Shown: positions 9,480 to 18,984 of the stretch, one piece after another
Position numbering within the stretch: the stretch's first letter is position 1
Layout: each line of letters opens with the position of its first letter
DNA from: an uncultured Nioella sp.
GTDB taxonomy: Bacteria > Pseudomonadota > Alphaproteobacteria > Rhodobacterales > Rhodobacteraceae
Direction of reading: 5' to 3'
Length of the DNA stretch: 64,000 nucleotides
NCBI GenBank assembly: GCA_947495575.1
Contig: CANLZL010000005.1
Span: forward strand, 124,001-188,000
Program-made: the position numbers and the translations under genes
Notes under the pieces: model-generated
Seen by the model: the letters and a program-made list of their open reading frames with translations, nothing else
Told to the model about the DNA's origin: nothing
Databases searched by the model: none

Positions 9480-10190
9480 ATGAAATTGCACCTAGGACAC
9501 GTCTTTTTGATTATTCTTGGATTTCAGGTTGCAGGCCCTGCAAATGCGGATTGGATCCGAATTAACATAGACGAACTCGACCGGGTCCACCCAGCTATTG
9601 ACGCGGCCGCGGGTGCCAGGGTTTGCGCAGAAGTCTTGACGGCGCCGCCAGCAGCCCGTCAGGCCGTGCAGCGGATTGAGGCCCTTGATACAACAACAAG
9701 CGCAAACGGAATTGTGGTCTTGAATGACCCTGGGGGTGGCCTGAACCCGCTATTCTTCGAGGGCCGCATCCGCTTCATCATCGAAGCCCAGGGTTATTGT
9801 CCGGTCTCGTGCGACATCGACTTTTACTGGAGCCATGATCCGGTTGCTGGCGAGCAATCGGTGGGCGAGGCCAATTGCGACCTGCTGTTGCACAGCAGTA
9901 TGCAGGAAGGGTCGTCGAATTGCCGCGTCGGCACGGCTAGGGACTACAATTACGTAAACAATCGCGTCTATTATAATGCGCGCGGGCAACAGCTTAGGTT
10001 AGATGATATTGACGGGTATTATCAGATCAATACTGGCGACACCCGTGACCGGCCCATGAATTGCAATGGCCGTGACCCAATCTCGGTCCCGGTTGTGCCT
10101 GAGTTGGTTCCAACCAATCCAATCACAACACGTCCAACTCTTCCGTCCGGCCCAATTGATCCAACGCGAGTCGTTCCGACACGGCCTTGA
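9480..10190 (+). CDS. Hypothetical secreted protein with Pro/Thr-rich tail
   Basis: The family of this 236-residue protein is not recognised. The start at ATG 9480 gives an N-terminal Sec signal peptide ([16 protein letters not shown], cleavage near PANA-DW, residues 22-23). The mature part holds six or seven cysteines, including CPVSCD near residue 105, and a [14 protein letters not shown] stretch. The last 40 residues are rich in Pro, Thr and Val (repeats of PTNP, PTRP, PTLP type), resembling a flexible linker. It probably resides in the periplasm or is exported. It stands alone between ridA and the tRNA, with no operon partner. Confidence 0.65.
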   Translation: MKLHLGHVFLIILGFQVAGPANADWIRINIDELDRVHPAIDAAAGARVCAEVLTAPPAARQAVQRIEALDTTTSANGIVVLNDPGGGLNPLFFEGRIRFIIEAQGYCPVSCDIDFYWSHDPVAGEQSVGEANCDLLLHSSMQEGSSNCRVGTARDYNYVNNRVYYNARGQQLRLDDIDGYYQINTGDTRDRPMNCNGRDPISVPVVPELVPTNPITTRPTLPSGPIDPTRVVPTRP

Positions 10191-10223
10191 ACAAGGCGTT
10201 GATCGACCGATGATGGAGGGGGA

Positions 10224-10300
10224 TGGTGGCGGTGCAGGGACTTGAACCCCGGACACGCGGATTATGATTCCGCTGCTCTAACCAACTGAGCTACACCGCC
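10224..10300 (-). tRNA. tRNA-Met (anticodon CAT)
   Basis: The 77-nt cloverleaf reads 10300 to 10224. The acceptor stem is GGCGGTG/CACCGCC, with discriminator A and an encoded CCA. The anticodon stem GCGGA/TCCGC encloses loop ATCATAA, giving anticodon CAT. The T arm contains GGTTCAAGTCC. The body is of the elongator methionine type common in alphaproteobacteria. A lysidine-modified Ile(CAT) tRNA shares the anticodon and cannot be strictly excluded, and it does not look like the initiator. Confidence 0.93.
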
Positions 10301-10401
10301 GAAAGTGAGGCGCTAGGTAGGACAGTGCGCCGATCACGTCAAGGCAAAAACCGCAGGAATGAGATTCCTTTTTTGGGGGTGAACAGAATGGCCACCACCC
10401 C

Positions 10402-11361
10402 CTAGTCATGCCAATCGAAAAACCCCGGCCCGGCCTGCGCCAAAAGGCGCCTTGCCATCGCCTCACCGATGGCACCGCCGTCCTCTACCGGGCCTTCGTC
10501 AACATCAGAAAAACTCTCACTGCCGTCAGGCCGCAGGATCTCTCCTCGCAAGCGCAGGCTTGTGCCCGTCAACTCTGCCAGCCCGGCGATCGGGGTCTGA
10601 CAGGAACCATCGAGCGCGGCCAGAAACGCACGCTCGGCCGCCAGACGCAGGCCCGTATCATGATCATGGATCGCGGCCAGCATGTCTCGTACCCGCGTAT
10701 CGCCATCGCGCCGTTCGATGCCAATGGCGCCTTGCGCAACAGCAGGCAGCATTTCGTCGGGATCAATCGCAGTTCGGGCCACGTCAGCCATCCCAAGCCG
10801 TCTAAGCCCAGCCATTGCCAAAAAGGTCGCGCCTGCCAGCCCGTCTTCAAGTTTTTTCATACGGGTCTGAACATTGCCTCGAAACTCCACCACCTCCAAA
10901 TCGGGGCGACGTAGCTTCAGTTGTGCCCGGCGCCGCAGAGAGGATGTTCCAACAACAGTGCCAGCCGGAAGGTCGGCCAGAGAACCATGATTGAGCGACA
11001 CAAATGCATCCCGCACATCTTCGCGCGGCAGGTAACAATCAAGGGTCAACCCGTCGGGCTGCGCCACCGGCATATCCTTCATCGAATGCACAGCGATGTC
11101 GATGCGACCCTCCAATAGGTTCTCTTCGATTTCCTTGGTGAACAGACCCTTTCCACCCAATTCCTTAAGTGGCTTGTCAGCCTCGATCAGCTGGCGATTG
11201 TCGCCCGTTGTCTTGATCACCACGATCTCGAATGCGGCCTCCTCCAGCGCAAAGGCGGCGGCCAGACGGCGGCGCGTTTCATAGGCCTGCGCCAGGGCCA
11301 GTGGCGAACCACGGGTGCCAATACGAAGGGGGGCGTCGGGGGTGGGCATATCTTGCGTCAT
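10402..11361 (-). CDS. hemC: Porphobilinogen deaminase (hydroxymethylbilane synthase)
   Basis: This 319-residue enzyme polymerises four porphobilinogen molecules into hydroxymethylbilane in tetrapyrrole synthesis. The N-terminal motif GTRGSPLALAQ is at residues 15-25, the catalytic Asp is D96 in HSMKDMP, the arginine-rich substrate site is SSLRRRAQL near 140, and the dipyrromethane-cofactor cysteine is C254 in DGSCQTPIAG. Length is normal for the family. It is divergent from hemE across 103 bp, so the two haem genes may share a control region. No specific operator was seen there. Confidence 0.97.
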   Translation of the reverse strand: MTQDMPTPDAPLRIGTRGSPLALAQAYETRRRLAAAFALEEAAFEIVVIKTTGDNRQLIEADKPLKELGGKGLFTKEIEENLLEGRIDIAVHSMKDMPVAQPDGLTLDCYLPREDVRDAFVSLNHGSLADLPAGTVVGTSSLRRRAQLKLRRPDLEVVEFRGNVQTRMKKLEDGLAGATFLAMAGLRRLGMADVARTAIDPDEMLPAVAQGAIGIERRDGDTRVRDMLAAIHDHDTGLRLAAERAFLAALDGSCQTPIAGLAELTGTSLRLRGEILRPDGSESFSDVDEGPVEDGGAIGEAMARRLLAQAGPGFFDWHD

Positions 11362-11464
11362 AACCGCCTTCCTAGCGCTGCTTGGCGGTCAATACAACGT
11401 GAGCCGCTTGACACTTTGCGCCGCAGCGAAAAGGGTGCGCGCGATCTGTTGATGAGGGATATTC

Positions 11465-12493
11465 ATGACCAAGCTGATGCTCCGCGCCCTTGCCGGTGAA
11501 ACACTGCCGACACCGCCGATCTGGATGATGCGGCAGGCTGGTCGCTATTTGCCTGAATACCGCGCCACGCGCGCCAAAGCCGGGGATTTCTTGTCGCTGT
11601 GCTACAATCCTGATCTGGCCGCCGAAGTCACTCTGCAACCCATTCGCCGTTACGGGTTTGATGCCGCCATACTTTTTGCCGATATCCTGCTTTTGCCGCA
11701 GGCTCTTGGCGCTGATCTTTGGTTTGTAACGGGCGAAGGTCCGCGCCTTTCTACGATATCCGGTCCCGAGGATATGCGCGGACTCAAGGGCAAAGATGAC
11801 ATCCATGAGCATCTGGCCCCGGTCTACGAAACCGTTCGCATCCTGAGCCGGGAGCTGCCTTCAGAAACCACGTTGATTGGATTCGCGGGCGCACCCTGGA
11901 CAGTGGCCACCTATATGATCGCAGGCCGCAGCACCCCGGATCAGCGCCCCGCCCATGCCCTGCGCGAAGGCGATCCGCGCTGCTTCGATGTGTTGATGGA
12001 CCTTTTGACCGAAAGCACCATTGAATACCTGTCGATGCAGATCGAGGCAGGTGCGGAAGTTGTGAAACTTTTTGACAGTTGGGCCGGGTCGCTGAAAGGC
12101 GCCGCATTTGCCAAATACGCTCTGGAACCGGCCAAAAGGATCATATCGGCCCTGAAAGAGCGCCACCCCGGTATTCCGATCATCGCCTTCCCGCGTGAGG
12201 CGGGAGAGGGTTATGTTGGCTTTGCCAAGGCCACGGGCGCCGATTGTCTGGCCATCGACAACTCGGTCTCGGCCACCTGGGCCGCCGAACATTTGCAGGG
12301 CGACAGCTGTATTCAGGGCAACCTTGCCTCACGCCATATGGTGACCGGCGGTCAGGATCTGATCGACGAGACCCGTGCAATTGTCGAGGCGCTAAAGAAC
12401 GGCCCGCATATCTTCAACCTTGGTCATGGTATCACCCCGGATGCCGATCCTGAAAATGTGCAATTGATGATCGACACTGTGCGCGGTGTCTGA
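11465..12493 (+). CDS. hemE: Uroporphyrinogen decarboxylase
   Basis: This 342-residue cytoplasmic enzyme decarboxylates uroporphyrinogen III to coproporphyrinogen III. The family signature [17 protein letters not shown] is at residues 17-33, and the second signature [14 protein letters not shown] lies near 140. The start ATG follows a GAGGGAT ribosome site by about five bases. It is transcribed away from hemC. Its product is the substrate of HemF (13332-14210) and HemN (27246-28601), both encoded in this window. Confidence 0.97.
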   Translation: MTKLMLRALAGETLPTPPIWMMRQAGRYLPEYRATRAKAGDFLSLCYNPDLAAEVTLQPIRRYGFDAAILFADILLLPQALGADLWFVTGEGPRLSTISGPEDMRGLKGKDDIHEHLAPVYETVRILSRELPSETTLIGFAGAPWTVATYMIAGRSTPDQRPAHALREGDPRCFDVLMDLLTESTIEYLSMQIEAGAEVVKLFDSWAGSLKGAAFAKYALEPAKRIISALKERHPGIPIIAFPREAGEGYVGFAKATGADCLAIDNSVSATWAAEHLQGDSCIQGNLASRHMVTGGQDLIDETRAIVEALKNGPHIFNLGHGITPDADPENVQLMIDTVRGV

Positions 12494-12531
12494 GAGCGGG
12501 TTTCGAATGGCCTTTCGGCCATCCGACCGAG

Positions 12532-12568
12532 GCGGGGGGCCAGCCCCCCGCACCCCCGGAGGTATTTT
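12532..12568 (+). terminator. Terminator-like hairpin repeat downstream of hemE
   Basis: A perfect 9-bp stem GCGGGGGGC/GCCCCCCGC (12532-12551) is followed by ACCCCCGGAGGTATTTTT. A smaller hairpin ATGGCC-TTTC-GGCCAT precedes it at 12507-12522. A related copy of the CCCCCG-AGGTATTT tail occurs at 60374-60410, so this is a dispersed repeat used at gene ends. Confidence 0.75.
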
Positions 12569-13335
12569 TACAAAGAAGAAGAGCCGCGCAATGCCGGCAG
12601 CCCGATGCCTGTGGATTCGAACCCGCCATCTGCGGCGATAATCTGCCCTGTGATATAGCTGGCCTTTTCTGAACAAAGAAAAGCGATCAGATTTGCGATC
12701 TCAATCTCGGTTCCATAGCGGTTGAGCGGAATCGCGTCGTGATAGGCGTCGATAATGTCTTGGCTATGCACAGCCATGGCAAGCTTGGTTGCGACCGGCC
12801 CGGGGCAAACGCAATTTGCACGGATGCCGCATTCGCCCCATTCGGCGGCTTGCTGTTGGGTCAAATGAATAACGGCCGCTTTCGACGTGCCATAGGCCAC
12901 CCGCAGAGTTGAAGCCCGCAGGCCGGATATCGAGGCGATATTGACGATCGCACCTTTGGCGGTTTTGAGCAAACCGGACGCGGCTTGTGAGACAAGGAAG
13001 ACGCCGTCAAGATTGGTCTCCATCACCCGGCGCCATTTTGCAAAATCAGTCTCGTCAATCGGTCCGAATTCGGCCACGCCCGCGTTATTGACCAGCGCGT
13101 CAAGTTGGCCAAACTCTGTCCGCAATCGCGCTGCCATCCGATCAACTTCGTCCGGGACAGAGACGTCACAAAGGATTGGAAGAGTATTCTGCAAGGGGGC
13201 TGCGGCCGCCAAAAGGGCCTCTTCGTCCCGGTCGATCATGGCGACGCGGAAGCCATCAGATAGCAGCTGCTTGGTTGTTGCCAGGCCAATACCGCGTGCC
13301 GCCCCGGTGACAAGGGCGAATTTCTGACCGCTCAT
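12568..13335 (-). CDS. Short-chain dehydrogenase/reductase (SDR)
   Basis: This classical SDR of 255 residues shows the NAD(P) motif TGAARGIG near residues 10-17, an acidic residue after beta-2 (MIDRDEE) favouring NAD, NNAG in the middle, the catalytic Ser in NIASISG and YGTSK with both Tyr and Lys. It ends with the SDR C-terminal ITGQIIAADGGF. Its ATG at 13335 overlaps the hemF stop by 4 bp (ATGA), so it is translationally coupled to hemF; an ATG two codons upstream (13341) is also possible. The substrate is unknown, and a haem-related role is only suggested by position. Confidence 0.88.
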   Translation of the reverse strand: MSGQKFALVTGAARGIGLATTKQLLSDGFRVAMIDRDEEALLAAAAPLQNTLPILCDVSVPDEVDRMAARLRTEFGQLDALVNNAGVAEFGPIDETDFAKWRRVMETNLDGVFLVSQAASGLLKTAKGAIVNIASISGLRASTLRVAYGTSKAAVIHLTQQQAAEWGECGIRANCVCPGPVATKLAMAVHSQDIIDAYHDAIPLNRYGTEIEIANLIAFLCSEKASYITGQIIAADGGFESTGIGLPALRGSSSL

Positions 13336-14210
13336 ACCCATTTCGCCATCGGTGGCAGGCTCATCAACACGGCATTGGCATCATGGCCGGTGGCAAGGCC
13401 AAACTTGGTTCCGCGATCATAAACAAGGTTATATTCGGCATAGAGGCCGCGATGCACCAACTGCGTGTCTTTGTCTGCGTCATCCCAATCCTGCACCCTG
13501 CGTTTTTCGACCAAAGGCACAAAGGCCGGCAGGAAGGCGCGGCCGATATCCTGGGTCAGGGCGAAGTCGTTCTCCCAATCGCCGCTATTGCGATCATCCA
13601 TAAAAATGCCGCCAACACCGCGGGCACGACCACGATGGGGGATATAGAAATACTCGTCGGCCCAGGCTTTGAGTTCGTCATACAGGCCGGCGCCATGTGG
13701 CGCGAGATGGGCCTTTTGCACATCATGGAAATGGGCGGTGTCTTCTGCATATTCGATACATGGGTTGAGGTCAGAGCCGCCGCCGAACCACCATGCATGC
13801 GGCGTCCAGAACATCCGTGTATTCATATGCACGGCGGGCACATGCGGGTTCTGCATATGGGCAACAAGAGAAATGCCTGAGGCCCAGAACCGCGGGTCCT
13901 GGTCCATTCCCGGCACACCGCGCGCGGCCATAGCCTTTTGCGCCTGTGCGCCAAGCTGGCCGTAAACGGTGGAGACATTGACGCCGACCTTTTCAAAGAC
14001 TTTGCCACTGCGCATCACGCTCATCAAACCACCGCCCGCGTCGGAGCCGTCATCAGAGGCGCGCGTGGTTTCAGTCACCTCGAACCGGCCTGGAATACCC
14101 TCACCTTCGTGACTGTCCTCCAACGCTTCAAATGCGGCGACGATTTCGTCCCGGAGGCTTCGGAACCATGCAGAGGCCCTCGCCTTACGCTCATCAAATT
14201 GGTCGCTCAT
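13332..14210 (-). CDS. hemF: Oxygen-dependent coproporphyrinogen III oxidase
   Basis: This 292-residue aerobic enzyme converts coproporphyrinogen III to protoporphyrinogen IX using O2. Family stretches are visible: the GGGLMSVMRSGKVFEKVGVN region near residue 65, HMNTRMFW, WWFGGGSDLNP near 140 and YNLVYDRGTKFGL near the C-terminus. Length is normal. It is the first gene of a two-gene unit with the SDR. The oxygen-independent counterpart hemN is in the fnrL region 14 kb away, so this genome can make haem with or without oxygen. Confidence 0.97.
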   Translation of the reverse strand: MSDQFDERKARASAWFRSLRDEIVAAFEALEDSHEGEGIPGRFEVTETTRASDDGSDAGGGLMSVMRSGKVFEKVGVNVSTVYGQLGAQAQKAMAARGVPGMDQDPRFWASGISLVAHMQNPHVPAVHMNTRMFWTPHAWWFGGGSDLNPCIEYAEDTAHFHDVQKAHLAPHGAGLYDELKAWADEYFYIPHRGRARGVGGIFMDDRNSGDWENDFALTQDIGRAFLPAFVPLVEKRRVQDWDDADKDTQLVHRGLYAEYNLVYDRGTKFGLATGHDANAVLMSLPPMAKWV

Positions 14211-14448
14211 TGGCGCTCTCCTAACAGTCTCAGGCGCCTTTCTGCCGAAGGGGCACAGGAAGGTCCAGAGCCACAGGCCAGATATAGCGGGGCCGCATTC
14301 TTAAACCGCCCCATCTGCCCCGTTAAGAAATTTGCCTTAAAATCGCCACAGTTGGCCCGGTCTTTAAACTGGATTCCTATAGAAAAATCCCGTACCGTTT
14401 CTTCAATCGCCGCAATTAGACGGCAAACAGAGGCAGTAGAGCAATTTC

Positions 14449-16125
14449 GTGATCCGAAGAACGCTCCTTTTGGCCCTTTTGGGGCTCACGGTGCTATTTG
14501 GCGCCCTGACAACCGCGTCGCGTGAGGCAATGGCCGCACCCTATGCGGCGATGGTGATAGACGCGCGCACTGGCGAAGTGCTGCATTCGCGCAATGCAGA
14601 TACCAGGCTTCACCCCGCATCCCTGACAAAAATGATGACGCTTTATATCGTGTTCGAGGCCGTGCGCCTTGGCGAGATCACGATGGACACGCAAGTGCGC
14701 GTTTCCCGCAATGCAGCTGCCGAACCGCCGTCGCGCCTTGGCTTGCAGGCGGGCAGCAATATTCGCCTGAGGTTTCTTGTTCGCGCCGCTGCCGTGCGCT
14801 CGGCCAATGATGCGGCCACGGCCATGGCTGAGGCCATCGAAGGGTCAGAAGCCGCTTTTGCCCGCCGTATGAACCGCACGGCAGAAGCGCTTGGAATGAC
14901 CCGGACCACGTTCCGCAACGCCCATGGCCTGACGGAAAGCGGCCACATGTCGACGGCGCGGGATATGACGACGATGGGGCGCAGGATCTTTTTCGATTAT
15001 CCTCAGTACTATAACCTCTTTTCTCGCCGGTCGACTGATGCTGGCATTGCCACCGTGCGCAATACGAACCGACGGTTTCTGGACGCCTATCGCGGCGCGG
15101 ATGGTATCAAAACCGGGTATACCCGGGCCGCAGGTTTCAACCTGGTTTCCTCTGCGCAGCGTGGAAATGTCAGGATCATCGCCACGGTTTTCGGCGGCAG
15201 CAGTTCGGCAAGTCGAAATCAACGGATCATGGAACTTCTGGACATGGGCTTTGCCCGTGCACCGGCCAATGCCCAGATCCGACAACCGGATTTGCCAACA
15301 TATGGAACTGCGGGCGGGGTCGGCCGAACAACTCGCACGACCGGGCAGGTCACAAGCAGCCTGATCCCGCAGATGCGCCCGCGCCCTGTGGCCCCAGAAC
15401 CTGATCCTGATCTACTGGCCGCTGTTGATGAGGCTGTGGGCGAGGCATTGGCTGAGGCCGTCATTGACGAATTGTCGGAAGTTGAGTTGCCAGACGAAGC
15501 GGTAACACAAGTCGTGGCTGAGGTCGCTGAAGAACCGGTTGAAGACGCGGACACTCTTGTTGCCGCGGCTGAACCTGCACCCCGTCCAGAAGACGCGACT
15601 GTAACGGAGATTGCCGAGACTGAAGAAGAGCTACCAGTTACAGAGCTGGCAGAGTCTGAACCGACCCCGGAAATCGAAACTGTCGCGCCGATCGAATCGG
15701 CAGCACTGATATCGGATGAACCAGCAATCGAACCTGATCAAGAAGGTGAGATTGCCAACGCACCCGATCACCGCCCTGCCCCGCGGCCGGAAATTGACGC
15801 GGTTGATTCTATGGAATTGGAATTGGCGGTCATCGACCCAGAGCCAGAAATGCCGGAACAGGAAATCGTTACGCGCGCGTCCTCAACCGGCAGTCGGCTT
15901 TACGGTGTTTCACTTGGTCGCTTTCCTTCGCGATTTGCGGCTGAACAGGAACTTGTACGGACCGTTCTGGCAGAACTAGGCACGTTTGACACGGCATTGC
16001 GCAATGTCGTGAACCGCACTGGCGGCTTCGAGGCGCAATTCGCGGGGATGAGTCAGTCCGAGGCAGAGCGAGCGTGTTCGCGGCTCATGTCTCGAAACGT
16101 AACTTGCACGACTTACGGACCGTAG
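14449..16125 (+). CDS. D-alanyl-D-alanine carboxypeptidase with C-terminal SPOR domain
   Basis: This 558-residue exported penicillin-binding protein of the S11 (DacA/DacC) family starts at a GTG. A signal peptide ends at about residue 29 (AMA-APYA). The serine-enzyme motifs are S58LTK61, S118AN120 and KTG in GIKTGYTRAAG near residue 222. A long acidic, proline-rich linker of some 170 residues (about 320-490, mostly Glu, Ala, Pro, Val) leads to a SPOR-like peptidoglycan-binding domain (YGVSLGRFPSRFAAEQE). It trims pentapeptide side chains in the periplasm, and SPOR would target it to septal glycan. It is a single gene convergent with ccoS. Confidence 0.92.
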   Translation: MIRRTLLLALLGLTVLFGALTTASREAMAAPYAAMVIDARTGEVLHSRNADTRLHPASLTKMMTLYIVFEAVRLGEITMDTQVRVSRNAAAEPPSRLGLQAGSNIRLRFLVRAAAVRSANDAATAMAEAIEGSEAAFARRMNRTAEALGMTRTTFRNAHGLTESGHMSTARDMTTMGRRIFFDYPQYYNLFSRRSTDAGIATVRNTNRRFLDAYRGADGIKTGYTRAAGFNLVSSAQRGNVRIIATVFGGSSSASRNQRIMELLDMGFARAPANAQIRQPDLPTYGTAGGVGRTTRTTGQVTSSLIPQMRPRPVAPEPDPDLLAAVDEAVGEALAEAVIDELSEVELPDEAVTQVVAEVAEEPVEDADTLVAAAEPAPRPEDATVTEIAETEEELPVTELAESEPTPEIETVAPIESAALISDEPAIEPDQEGEIANAPDHRPAPRPEIDAVDSMELELAVIDPEPEMPEQEIVTRASSTGSRLYGVSLGRFPSRFAAEQELVRTVLAELGTFDTALRNVVNRTGGFEAQFAGMSQSEAERACSRLMSRNVTCTTYGP

Positions 16126-16146
16126 CGCGGTCAGGTAACCCACCGG

Positions 16147-16305
16147 TCAGCTTTTGGGTTTGTCGTCGTAATCGCCGCTCAGTATTCGATTGGCGTCGCC
16201 CTCAGGGTCATCAAACTGCCCGCGTTTAAGCAGCCAGAAAAACGCGACAAGCCCCAGCCCGCCAAGGAAAAGCGATACAGGGATCAAGATGACTAGGACA
16301 TCCAT
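16147..16305 (-). CDS. ccoS: Cytochrome cbb3 oxidase maturation protein CcoS
   Basis: This 52-residue ORF follows ccoI by seven bases. It begins MDVLVILIPVSLFLGG, a single N-terminal transmembrane helix, and continues with FFWLLKRGQFDDPEGDANRI, which holds the CcoS hallmark FDDPEGDA. CcoS is needed for cofactor (haem b and copper) insertion into the catalytic subunit CcoN. It is the last gene of the ccoGHIS operon. Confidence 0.95.
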   Translation of the reverse strand: MDVLVILIPVSLFLGGLGLVAFFWLLKRGQFDDPEGDANRILSGDYDDKPKS

Positions 16306-16312
16306 TCAGGTC

Positions 16313-18499
16313 TCATTTCAGGCGCAGGGCATTGAGTGACACGGTAATCGAACTGGCCGACATGGCCAAGGCCGCCGCCAATGGAGTGGCAAAGCCAAGG
16401 ATCGCAAAGGGTACAGCAATCACGTTATAGGCGGTCGCGAGAGTAAAGTTTTCTCGGATACGGGCCCGCGCTTTGCCGGATGTTTCATAGGCGTCCGCAA
16501 TAGGGCTGAGGTCTTTGCCCAGCAATACCATATCCGACGCAACACGCGCAGCATCCAGGGCAGAGGCTGGCGAAATCGAGGCATGTGCGGCTGTCAGCGC
16601 TGCAGTGTCGTTCAGCCCATCGCCGACCATCAAAACCTTGGCACCTGCCTCTGTCAATGCAGCGATATGGGCCGCTTTCTGGTCCGGAAGTGCCTCAGCC
16701 ACTACATCGTCGATGCCGATATCCTCGGCAAAACGTGTTACCGGACCTACCGCGTCACCAGAGATCAACATCACCCGCAGGCCTTTGGCTTTCAAGGCTT
16801 CAACCGTCTCTCGCGCACCGGGGCGCAACGTATCAGAGAAAGAGATCGCAACCGGAGCGTTCGAACCGATCTGCAAATAGGTGGCGGTCAGTTCAGGGGC
16901 ATCCCCCCCCAACCAGGCCGCGCGGCCAAGGCGCACACGATCATCACCCAATAAGCCTTCGACGCCGTAACCAGGGACTTCTTTGATATCTGTTACATCC
17001 GCTGCCGCAATCCCATCGGCCCCCAGGCATTTGGTTAAAGAGACCGCCAGCGGGTGAGAAGAGGCTGCAGCCAAGGCCAGCGCCACGGATTTGGCCCCGG
17101 TCGAAAGATGGTCAATGTTAACGGGTTGTGGCGCGCCAAGAGTCAGTGTGCCGGTCTTGTCGAACACCACGGTGTCGACCTCGGACAACCGCTCCATGGC
17201 AGTCGAATCCTTGATCAACATCCCCTTACGGAACAAGCGCCCGGATGCGGCAGTTGTTACAGCTGGAACAGCCAGACCAAGCGCGCAGGGACAGGTGATG
17301 ATCAATACGGCTGCTGCGATGTTGAGAGATACGCGCAGGTCCTGAGTGTAAATCCACCATCCAATTGCGGCCAAAGCCGACAGGATGTGAACGCCCGGTG
17401 CATATAGTTTGGCAGCTTGATCAGCCAAGGACGTGTATTTGCTGCGCCCAGATTCCGCGATGGCAACCAGATCCGCGATGCGGTGCAGGGCCGTATCCTC
17501 ACCAGCTGCAGAAACTTCGACGGTCAGCGGTCCGGTCAGGTTGACCTCACCGGCCGAAACGGCGCAGCCCGGCCCGGCAAATGCGGGCAGGCTTTCCCCG
17601 GTCATCAATGACCGGTCTAGTTCCGAGCTTCCAGACGTCACTACCCCGTCAACCGGGATCCGCCCGCCAGGCCGGACAAGAATGACATCGCCTTTGGACA
17701 GGTCACCCACGCCCACGGTTTCCTCTGATCCATCCGCCGTTATGCGCAATGCGCGCGGTACTTCCATCGCGGCCAATTCTTGTGCTGCGGATCGGGCCGA
17801 GGCGCGAGTGCGATAATCCAGATACCGCCCGGCCAAAAGAAAAAAAGTCAGCGAAATCGCTGCGTCGAAATAGGCATGTTCGCCTGAATGCATTGTCTCA
17901 TAAAGGGATGTACCCACCGCCAGCAAAATGGCCAAAGTGATCGGAACGTCCATGTTCAGTCGACCCGCCCGCAGTGCAGACCAAGCATTCACGTAGAACG
18001 GTTTGCCCGTAAACACGATGGCGGGCAGCACGATGGCTGCTGAAATCCAATGCATCATGTCGCGGGTCACGCCCTCGGCGCCTGCCCAAACGGCGACAGA
18101 TAGCAGCATGACATTCATCATCGCAAAAAACGCGACGGCCAGACGCATCAACAGGTCTCTTGCACCTTGATCCGCTTCGGTTACGGCCAGAACGCCGGGA
18201 TCAAGCTCGTGCGCCTCATACCCGCAACCTTCAAGAACCGACACCAGATCCTCTGCTGTGACCTCTGGCGCCGCGTCGACCATTGCACGTTTCAGGGTCA
18301 GGTTTACCCGCGCGCTTTGTACGCCGGTTGTAGCGGACAGGGCACGCTCGACGGTCGAAATGCAGGCGGCGCAATGGATGGTCGGCAAAGACAGCATCAA
18401 CCGCGCGTTTTTCGGCACCTCTGCCACAGCCTCGGCCACCGGGGTGACGGCGCATGCCGGACACGCGGCGGGGCGACTATGTTCAAAGGTGGCGGCCAA
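16313..18499 (-). CDS. ccoI: Copper-translocating P1B-type ATPase CcoI
   Basis: This 728-residue P-type ATPase supplies copper for the cbb3 oxidase. An N-terminal CPAC pair (near residue 14) precedes an HMA domain with HCAACIS near residue 43. The metal-transport motif CPCALGLAVP, the phosphorylation site DKTGTLTLG and the hinge GDGLNDTAALT are present in order. About eight membrane helices can be seen. It starts two bases after the ccoH stop. In the CcoI/FixI subgroup the enzyme exports Cu(I) at a low rate for CcoN assembly rather than for copper resistance, which its place in ccoGHIS supports. Confidence 0.95.
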   Translation of the reverse strand: MAATFEHSRPAACPACAVTPVAEAVAEVPKNARLMLSLPTIHCAACISTVERALSATTGVQSARVNLTLKRAMVDAAPEVTAEDLVSVLEGCGYEAHELDPGVLAVTEADQGARDLLMRLAVAFFAMMNVMLLSVAVWAGAEGVTRDMMHWISAAIVLPAIVFTGKPFYVNAWSALRAGRLNMDVPITLAILLAVGTSLYETMHSGEHAYFDAAISLTFFLLAGRYLDYRTRASARSAAQELAAMEVPRALRITADGSEETVGVGDLSKGDVILVRPGGRIPVDGVVTSGSSELDRSLMTGESLPAFAGPGCAVSAGEVNLTGPLTVEVSAAGEDTALHRIADLVAIAESGRSKYTSLADQAAKLYAPGVHILSALAAIGWWIYTQDLRVSLNIAAAVLIITCPCALGLAVPAVTTAASGRLFRKGMLIKDSTAMERLSEVDTVVFDKTGTLTLGAPQPVNIDHLSTGAKSVALALAAASSHPLAVSLTKCLGADGIAAADVTDIKEVPGYGVEGLLGDDRVRLGRAAWLGGDAPELTATYLQIGSNAPVAISFSDTLRPGARETVEALKAKGLRVMLISGDAVGPVTRFAEDIGIDDVVAEALPDQKAAHIAALTEAGAKVLMVGDGLNDTAALTAAHASISPASALDAARVASDMVLLGKDLSPIADAYETSGKARARIRENFTLATAYNVIAVPFAILGFATPLAAALAMSASSITVSLNALRLK

Positions 18500-18501
18500 G
18501 G

Positions 18502-18969
18502 TCAGTACCGAACGGTAAAGGTGATGTTATGACGATAATTTGTGCCATCCCGTGCCTCGCCAGTCAGACGCAGGCGCCAACGACCCTGATCGATATCTAC
18601 GGGCGCAACAAAGGCGCCGTTTTCGCGAGTTAGCTCCAGCTCTTGATCGTCAGTCTGGTTGGTTGGTCGTGTCAACAACGCGTGCAGTTCTGCTGGGGCG
18701 ACTGGCGCACCGTCTGCGTCCACAAGGTTGAGCGTCAACAGCCCCGCCTCTTGATCGATCTCAACACTGGCCTGCCAACCAAGCGCCTCTTGCGCATCAC
18801 GACGGACATCAAAGTCTTGGCTGTCAGCGTATGAGGAAGATACCTCCAACCCCGGAAATGTCGTGACCGCTTGGGTCGCCATGTAAACGTTCACCCCGAT
18901 GATCACGCCAAACGCCGCGACGAAAATCATGAAAACCTTTCGGCCCGTCAGCTCACGCGTTTTGGACAT
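18502..18969 (-). CDS. ccoH: Cytochrome cbb3 assembly protein CcoH (FixH family)
   Basis: This 155-residue FixH-family protein has one N-terminal membrane helix (VFMIFVAAFGVIIGVNVYMA, residues 12-31) and a periplasmic beta-rich domain containing LGWQASVEID and GRWRLRLTGEA. The start at 18969 follows a GGAGGCG ribosome site; an in-frame ATG at 18981 lies upstream of that site and is unlikely. CcoH is required for stable assembly of the oxidase complex. It sits between ccoG and ccoI with very short gaps. Confidence 0.93.
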   Translation of the reverse strand: MSKTRELTGRKVFMIFVAAFGVIIGVNVYMATQAVTTFPGLEVSSSYADSQDFDVRRDAQEALGWQASVEIDQEAGLLTLNLVDADGAPVAPAELHALLTRPTNQTDDQELELTRENGAFVAPVDIDQGRWRLRLTGEARDGTNYRHNITFTVRY

Positions 18970-18984
18970 ATTCGCCTCCATCGC

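Noticed and set aside
12590-12630. tRNA-like T-arm sequence (GGATTCGAACCC) on the plus strand
   Set aside because: It lies inside the SDR coding sequence and no acceptor or anticodon stem can be paired around it.
14323-14340. TTAA...TTAA pair upstream of the carboxypeptidase gene as a CtrA site
   Set aside because: The half-sites are separated by 10 bases instead of the 7 required by the CtrA consensus.
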